Source: Mucilaginibacter sp. (GTDB taxonomy: Bacteria; Bacteroidota; Bacteroidia; Sphingobacteriales; Sphingobacteriaceae). From it: a DNA stretch of 64,000 bases. The translations under genes and the position numbers were made by a program. The notes beneath the pieces are model-generated. The model ran no database searches, was not told the DNA's origin, and worked only from the letters and a program-made list of their open reading frames with translations. The DNA is taken from contig JAQBOM010000027.1 of assembly GCA_028288025.1 (NCBI GenBank), forward strand, positions 1-64,000, in the 5' to 3' direction. Below are positions 59,425 to 64,000 of this stretch, piece after piece; positions within the stretch are counted from its first letter, which is position 1; each line of letters opens with the position of its first letter.

Positions 59425-60834
59425 TTATTTCAGCAATGGTATAGGCCTATTAGGAATTTTGCTTGTCAATGTGACTGGTGGGAGGCTGGTATATCGGCGA
59501 TAAATTAAAGAGCGATAGTATGGGGTGATGCGCGCTTTGATGATTGGCAAATTTTGATGTAGGATCAGTGCCCGATTTTTCCGCAATTGCCTTATTTCAT
59601 CGATGGTTGCCAGGCTTTTCGTTTTTTCACGATTATTTTCTATATAAGTATACTTTCCCGAAAGCGCCTCAATTTCCCGCAATTCGTCTACTGCGCTTAT
59701 TCCCGGGAGGTAAATTTTCGTTAAGCAGTTGCTAAGAATACTGTCCGCGTCGTCCTTATAAAAACGGCGAAGTTGGCTCTTTCCTTGTATTACGCATAGA
59801 TTACCCACCCGAAATTTTCTGCAATTTGCCAACGCTAAAGGCATCAAAGGGACCCGAAGGCTGCTCATCTCGTCCAACAGGCAAAAAATATCTAAATCGT
59901 TCTTTCGTGGCAATCGTTGAAGAACATGGCTATAAAATTGCTGAAAGAACAAGCTTGTCAGGGTGGATAATACAGACAGGTCAGTTATGCTATTTTGAAG
60001 GTAAATGGTTTGCTGTTGTGTCCTAAGACTATCAAAGTCGATCGTATCACAGGATGTCACCCTGCTAATAGTCGGTGTATCGAAACATTCCAGCATCGAA
60101 CGTAAGGATGCCACCGTACATTGAAGCGTTTTTTGTGGCGTTGAAATTATGGCCTTATAGTTTTCAATGAGCTTATCATCCTTACTTCTTGCTATCCACG
60201 TGTCCACTGTTTTAGGATCACTCCCAAACGTATTAACTACGTGTATGACGTTGCGAATATTTCGGTATTCTGGCGGCTGGTGAAATAGGAGCATAATCAT
60301 GGTTTTAAGCAGGTCTTTTGATGACAATTGCCAGTAATCATCGGCGTTGCTTTTATCGGATGTAAAAACCAATTGATGTGAAAGTTTGCTTATCTCGTAT
60401 TCATTTGTACATCGGCTAACCGGGTTATATCCCTCACTTACTTCTTCGTTTGCAAAATTGATAACCTTAACTGGCCCAAGTTGGGCACGGCGCGCAATCG
60501 TGGCTTCTCCAATCTCCTGCGAAGGATCGTGAATTAAGAGCGAACAGTCGGTTAGTGACAGGGCTGTCGGAATAATTAGCCTCGTCGATTTCCCGGAGCC
60601 GGTGACGCCCACAATGGCTGCGTTGGAAAAGGATGCCTTTCGGGTAATCTTGAAATGATTACCAGCTACCACAAAGCCCCGGTTGAATAATGATGCTATT
60701 GCGCTTACAGGGTAAAATTTAGCATTGTCACCTTTCGGATTTGTGAATTCGTCAACTAGTGCGGTGCAGAAGCGCCCGATAACCGATATGATGAACTGCA
60801 GTACCGCGGCAAGTATGTTGATGAACTTTTTCAT
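59425..60834 (-). CDS. VirD4/TraG-like type IV coupling ATPase
   Basis: 469 residues. One N-terminal membrane helix (FINILAAVLQFIISVIGRF), then a P-loop NTPase: Walker A SNAAIVGVTGSGKSTRLIIP and Walker B DIFCLLDEMSSLRVP. The remainder (KFRVGNLCVIQGKSQLRRFY, LIYRRYTSLPPVTLTSK) fits TraG/VirD4 family coupling proteins that bring relaxase-DNA to a type IV secretion channel. It is shorter than typical TraG (about 600-700). Since no secretion genes are seen, the element is probably mobilizable with outside help. Confidence 0.85.
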   Translation of the reverse strand: MKKFINILAAVLQFIISVIGRFCTALVDEFTNPKGDNAKFYPVSAIASLFNRGFVVAGNHFKITRKASFSNAAIVGVTGSGKSTRLIIPTALSLTDCSLLIHDPSQEIGEATIARRAQLGPVKVINFANEEVSEGYNPVSRCTNEYEISKLSHQLVFTSDKSNADDYWQLSSKDLLKTMIMLLFHQPPEYRNIRNVIHVVNTFGSDPKTVDTWIARSKDDKLIENYKAIISTPQKTLQCTVASLRSMLECFDTPTISRVTSCDTIDFDSLRTQQQTIYLQNSITDLSVLSTLTSLFFQQFYSHVLQRLPRKNDLDIFCLLDEMSSLRVPLMPLALANCRKFRVGNLCVIQGKSQLRRFYKDDADSILSNCLTKIYLPGISAVDELREIEALSGKYTYIENNREKTKSLATIDEIRQLRKNRALILHQNLPIIKARITPYYRSLIYRRYTSLPPVTLTSKIPNRPIPLLK

Positions 60835-60840
60835 AGCTGT

Positions 60841-60957
60841 TTATTGAAAGGCTTTCTTCATTTGAGTCACTATTTCCAAGAGCATTTTTAAAGTAAATTC
60901 AGCCGCAACTATGATGCAGAAGATCAAGAACTTAATGAACTGGCCTATTAATTTCAT
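60841..60957 (-). CDS. 38-residue membrane peptide of the transfer operon
   Basis: A short ORF: FIKFLIFCIIVAAEFTLKML is a single hydrophobic helix with a basic N terminus, followed by EIVTQMKKAFQ. Its ATG overlaps the stop of the lipoprotein gene by 4 nt (ATGA) and its stop is 6 nt before the coupling-ATPase start. Likely a small partner of the membrane-bound ATPase; function otherwise unknown. Confidence 0.6.
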   Translation of the reverse strand: MKLIGQFIKFLIFCIIVAAEFTLKMLLEIVTQMKKAFQ

Positions 60958-61661
60958 CGTCCCAGGGTAAATGAATGTTCAATGTGTACTATCGCTCCAT
61001 GTGATTCTAGGAGTTGCTTGTAAAATCGGGCAACCACCATATAACTATTGTTTGCGTCATACGTCCGCGGATTGTAAATGAGCCATACCTGAATGCCGGA
61101 TAGACTAGGCAATTGCCCGGATCGCTCCAACTCTTTCTTTATCCTGTCGGGGTTAGCACGAAGCAACTGAAATGTCTCCGCGTTATAAAAATCCACGTCT
61201 GAATGTTCCATCATATCCGAATAAATCGCGATATAACGATTCTTACTTTGTGAGTTCGCTAGCGTGGAGAGTTCCTTCAATATCGTTCTGTAGACGATGG
61301 AATGGCCGAGGGGTGACGCAATTGAATCTGCAAGTGCATTTTGCAAGTCCCTGTTGAAATGGTTAATTTTTGCCAGCCGAATTGCTTCAGTTCCAACCCA
61401 TTGATTTTCGGCTGGCAGGGTAACAAATTTACGATCGTTTACGTCTTGGTCGGAAATTGAAGTGATTATTATGCTTACGCCCTGCCATATATTTTCCTTC
61501 AAATTCAATTCGGGAGAAATGTTTTCCGCTTTGGGGTAAAGTTGTAAACGTCCAGTCTTATCCCACAGGATGGTCAAGGATTGGTCAAATTGTACCGGCC
61601 CGGATTTACAACCGACACAAACAAACATTATAAGATACAGGCATCTATTCAAGCGTTTCAT
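60954..61661 (-). CDS. Lipoprotein with vWA-like domain, element-encoded
   Basis: 235 residues. Lipobox MFVCVGC (Cys18). The mature part contains RYIAIYSDMMEHSDVDFYNA and GIQVWLIYNPRTYDANNSYM, resembling von Willebrand A-like folds: a strand ending in SDMMEHS, as in a metal-site DxSxS variant, followed by an Arg-rich helical region (ANPDRIKKELERSG). Its start overlaps the membrane-protein gene by 17 nt. Similar lipoproteins sit in other Bacteroidota mobile elements (recollection). Role in transfer unknown. Confidence 0.6.
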   Translation of the reverse strand: MKRLNRCLYLIMFVCVGCKSGPVQFDQSLTILWDKTGRLQLYPKAENISPELNLKENIWQGVSIIITSISDQDVNDRKFVTLPAENQWVGTEAIRLAKINHFNRDLQNALADSIASPLGHSIVYRTILKELSTLANSQSKNRYIAIYSDMMEHSDVDFYNAETFQLLRANPDRIKKELERSGQLPSLSGIQVWLIYNPRTYDANNSYMVVARFYKQLLESHGAIVHIEHSFTLGR

Positions 61662-62739
61662 AGTTCATTGATTTAAATGAGTGGAAATTTGTCGAAAAGG
61701 TGAAAGGGTACGCTTGATCAAAACAGCTTGGTTTGCCGTTATCGCTTCTGTACATGAGATTTTCATTCATCCATAAAGCGTATAGGCTATGGGCATGGTG
61801 AATGATCCGATCTTCAAGGCTTGCGCCGTATATAAGGATAGAGCCATTCAAATTCCTTAATTCGCTATTCTCAATTTGGACAGCATCTTTTTGTCTTTCT
61901 AACGATGCTATAGTGGCATCGCTATCTTTTATATCCTGCAATAATTGTTTGTATTGCCGTAAATAGTTTCGCTCCTCCTTCGTTGGCATGGAAAAGAAAC
62001 TAATGATTATCCCAACCGAAAAGAAGAGTACGGAAAATGCTATGAACGGAATGGGGCTAAAAACCTCGTGACTGGAATTGTCGTTTGCATGAACCATATA
62101 TTCAAGGTGGTGCACTCTCATATTCGCCATGAAACAAAACAGCAGAGTTATCATTAATAAAATTGCACCGGCAATCAGTCGGCGTTGCGCTACTGTCTTC
62201 CCAAGCCGTATTAATTTCGTAGAATAATGACATATCACCGCTAACGCTGCGGAAAACATGATTGCCATTCCAGTAGATTCCAAAAGATTAAAGCCCGAGG
62301 CCTCAAAAATTGGCACTGCCATCAGTCCGTCGAATAAGCAAACAACTAAAATTGCCGCCCAACATACAATCATCCGCAATTCACTGACAGGTAACGATTT
62401 GCCTTCATGTTTGGCTTTTGTGTAGATATGATTGCCTTTTGCGGTGATAAGCTTATTATGCAAGTCGCGCTGTTTGTTCTGGGTAATTTTGTTGCGCTCA
62501 AGCACTTGGTCGACACATGTTTCTGGTGGAATAATCCCCCCTACGGTATCGATCAATTGTTGATGAAGTAAATGAAATTCCTCAAAGTAGAATCTCATGT
62601 TGTCGCTTGTTAGCTGCGGCAGGTTTTTGGAGCCGACACTTTGTGCGCTGATTTTTACATACTCGGTGACTTCTTTAAATTTCGATGCTAGTAACTCCTC
62701 TATCGTAGAGTTTTGGTAGCCATAGTTTTTACTTTCCAT
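61645..62739 (-). CDS. Four-helix membrane/coiled-coil protein, element-encoded
   Basis: 364 residues, family not recognised. A helical cytoplasmic N-terminal part (1-120) is followed by membrane helices near 125-150 (MIVCWAAILVVCLFDGLMAV), 155-175, 185-210 (LIAGAILLMITLLFCFMANM) and 230-250. A coiled coil (LQDIKDSDATIASLERQKDA) and a C-terminal globular piece complete it. Overlaps the downstream lipoprotein gene, so the two are coupled and likely form an envelope complex. Possible role in the contact with a secretion channel. Confidence 0.65.
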   Translation of the reverse strand: MESKNYGYQNSTIEELLASKFKEVTEYVKISAQSVGSKNLPQLTSDNMRFYFEEFHLLHQQLIDTVGGIIPPETCVDQVLERNKITQNKQRDLHNKLITAKGNHIYTKAKHEGKSLPVSELRMIVCWAAILVVCLFDGLMAVPIFEASGFNLLESTGMAIMFSAALAVICHYSTKLIRLGKTVAQRRLIAGAILLMITLLFCFMANMRVHHLEYMVHANDNSSHEVFSPIPFIAFSVLFFSVGIIISFFSMPTKEERNYLRQYKQLLQDIKDSDATIASLERQKDAVQIENSELRNLNGSILIYGASLEDRIIHHAHSLYALWMNENLMYRSDNGKPSCFDQAYPFTFSTNFHSFKSMNYETLE

Positions 62740-62761
62740 TTCTAGTTATCTTTATTATATT

Positions 62762-63046
62762 TTATATGATTTGTTGAGAGTTTCGTTTGTACAAATAGTG
62801 ACGCTCCATTAATTCCCACTTTACAGTTTCAATAGAATTGGTCCGAAAAACTATAACTTGCTTTTCGAAAAGAAAAAACATGCTATTCGCTTGAATAATG
62901 GTAAAGTGTTCCCACTCGGCAAACCAAATCACCTTCACATCTATTAGTTCTGTGAGAATCTTTGGGTTTGCAAGCACACCAATCATAATGTCTTTTTTAA
63001 AAGCATCGTCGGACGGCGACTTCGTCGCTTTTATTGAATTTTTCAT
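62762..63046 (-). CDS. Small hypothetical protein, first gene of the element operon
   Basis: 94 residues. A basic N terminus (KNSIKATKSPSDDAFKKDIM) followed by a compact alpha/beta part (VKVIWFAEWEHFTIIQANSM, FFLFEKQVIVFRTNSIETVK) and ending KWELMERHYLYKRNS. No signal peptide. It lies 22 nt before the membrane-protein gene and is divergent from the NTPase gene with 105 nt between. Could be a regulator at the divergent promoter, but no helix-turn-helix is evident. Confidence 0.55.
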   Translation of the reverse strand: MKNSIKATKSPSDDAFKKDIMIGVLANPKILTELIDVKVIWFAEWEHFTIIQANSMFFLFEKQVIVFRTNSIETVKWELMERHYLYKRNSQQII

Positions 63047-63151
63047 ATTTTTATCAATTATTTCAATATCCTCCGAAGATCTTGTTGTTCAAGCGGTTGA
63101 ACGAGTGGTTATAGTTCGGTATTAGATTTTTATTAGATTTTTATTTACGAA

Positions 63152-64000
63152 ATGGAAACCCGCAAAACGGATAGTTATGAAGATTTGCGTGAACAGATCA
63201 AAAAGGCTTTTTCCAATTGTTTTGGCTATGAATTATATCTATCGGATTATATCGGAAATACATTTTTTACTTCCTTAAGTCTTTTAATCAAATTTGCTTT
63301 ACGCCGGGAAGATTATAATGGGATTCCTAAGGAAGGGTGGTTTATAAAATTTCTAAATAAAAAACAACCGCCATTTCATCCCTCCAAAATCCAGTTGATT
63401 AGAGAGTTCCTGAAAGCATATGAATTAGCACCATTTAAAATTATAGATGGGATGCGTGTTGATTTCGATAATAATAATAGTATATCAAAAACCCAATTTG
63501 CTAATGGTACTAGACTCATCGATCAAAATTTCGTACAAGAAATCGAGTCAATTGGAAAAACACCTTCGTATAGTGATTTTTATTTAGCCAAAAATGAAAA
63601 TGATTGTCAATGGTACGGTGTAATAAAAGATTGGGATATCAAAAGAGGCCAAATAGAAGAAATAAAAAATAGAATCAATGGGTGCTTTGATTGGTATAGT
63701 AAGATAGTTGCTGTTGTCTGGGGCCCGGGTGGAACTGGAAAATCTACATTATTAAGAGGGTTGGCACTTGAATTAATTGATAAAAATTATAAGACTTTAT
63801 GGTTAACAGATTTAGAGGAGTTTTATAACGCGCTACTAACCATAAGTGTCAATTGCGAAAATTTACTAGTGATCATAGACGATTGGCCAAGCCTATTGGG
63901 TGATGTATCATTACTAAACCGATTTTTAAATCGAGTATTAAACTATAAAAACATTCGATTAATAATTGGCGACCGGGATCAAAAGTTTCGAACATACCAC
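63152..64000 (+). CDS. P-loop NTPase, truncated by the window end
   Basis: 283 codons visible, no stop reached. The N-terminal region (about 1-165) is not recognised: EQIKKAFSNCFGYELYLSDY, HPSKIQLIREFLKAYELAPF. Then a P-loop domain: Walker A VWGPGGTGKSTLLRGLALEL near residue 190 and Walker B ENLLVIIDDWPSLLGD, followed by IRLIIGDRDQKFR, which resembles the sensor-like strand of STAND/NACHT-type NTPases. The DNA is much more A+T rich than the rest of the element. An 11-bp tandem repeat (ATTAGATTTTT, 63121-63142) lies just before the start. A STAND-like defence or regulatory protein is one reading; the missing C terminus would settle it. Confidence 0.7.
   Translation, partial: METRKTDSYEDLREQIKKAFSNCFGYELYLSDYIGNTFFTSLSLLIKFALRREDYNGIPKEGWFIKFLNKKQPPFHPSKIQLIREFLKAYELAPFKIIDGMRVDFDNNNSISKTQFANGTRLIDQNFVQEIESIGKTPSYSDFYLAKNENDCQWYGVIKDWDIKRGQIEEIKNRINGCFDWYSKIVAVVWGPGGTGKSTLLRGLALELIDKNYKTLWLTDLEEFYNALLTISVNCENLLVIIDDWPSLLGDVSLLNRFLNRVLNYKNIRLIIGDRDQKFRTYH

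Larger units (their letters stand above)
56544..64000. mobile_element. Integrative mobilizable element at tRNA-Glu (left part)
   Basis: Begins in the 3' end of tRNA-Glu and runs off the window. Holds a serine recombinase, a MobC-like protein and a VirD4/TraG-type ATPase in one minus-strand operon with overlapping genes, plus a divergent NTPase gene. The base composition is lower in G+C than the chromosome to the left, especially after 62700. No relaxase, mating-pair formation genes or right end are seen. Confidence 0.8.

Overview
The window looks like a chromosome of a Sphingobacteriaceae bacterium (Bacteroidota), most likely Mucilaginibacter or a close relative. This is an inference from gene content: a SusC-like TonB receptor with an STN domain, lipoproteins of the DUF4249 and DUF4920 types, a DAHP synthase fused to chorismate mutase, a 938-residue CarB, and several TAnnTTTG-type Bacteroidota -7 promoter elements. 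Most intergenic gaps over about 60 nt hold imperfect palindromic repeats of several families.

Layout. 1-870: GIY-YIG nuclease gene framed by inverted repeats. 870-9898 (+): pentose-phosphate cluster ppgK, tkt, rpiB, tal, a HAD phosphatase, gnd, zwf and pgl; together they carry glucose or glucose-6-P through the oxidative branch and the transketolase/transaldolase reactions. 9911-20483 (-): an outer-membrane operon of a hypothetical secreted protein, an STN-type TonB-dependent receptor, four tandem DUF4249 lipoproteins and a 792-residue plug-containing protein. 20720-25624: a tiny histidine-rich secreted peptide (+), then infB, nusA and rimP (-). 25743-36129: lipoproteins, carB with a possible structured leader, an NHL-repeat lipoprotein, a GT39 glycosyltransferase and a sugar porter. 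36172-40211: an Hpt protein and a 1185-residue hybrid histidine kinase. 40845-43449: a 27-residue membrane peptide, an OsmC/ferredoxin fusion, a GNAT protein and proline dehydrogenase. 43619-51177: aromatic amino-acid genes aroB and, after an orphan gene, pheA, DAHP synthase/chorismate mutase, aroA and aroC. 51239-56239: an MFS transporter, a HAD protein, a penicillin-acylase-family enzyme and a hypothetical protein.

Two features stand out. First, the pheA-aroF-aroA-aroC operon is preceded by a textbook ribosome-mediated attenuator: a 21-codon leader peptide with nine Phe/Tyr codons, a terminator, and an antiterminator strand lying in the last leader codons. Two genes of this operon (aroA, aroC) also carry palindromic repeat insertions in frame inside their coding sequence.

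Second, from the 3' end of a tRNA-Glu gene (56493-56564) to the window edge lies an integrated element with a tightly coupled minus-strand operon: a large serine recombinase whose stop codon lies inside the tRNA, a 46-residue coupled ORF, an acidic protein, a MobC-like protein, a VirD4/TraG-like coupling ATPase, a 38-residue membrane peptide, a lipoprotein and a membrane/coiled-coil protein. Divergent from it, and cut by the window end, is an AT-rich P-loop NTPase gene that could be cargo such as a STAND-like defence protein. No relaxase, right attachment site or CRISPR array is visible.
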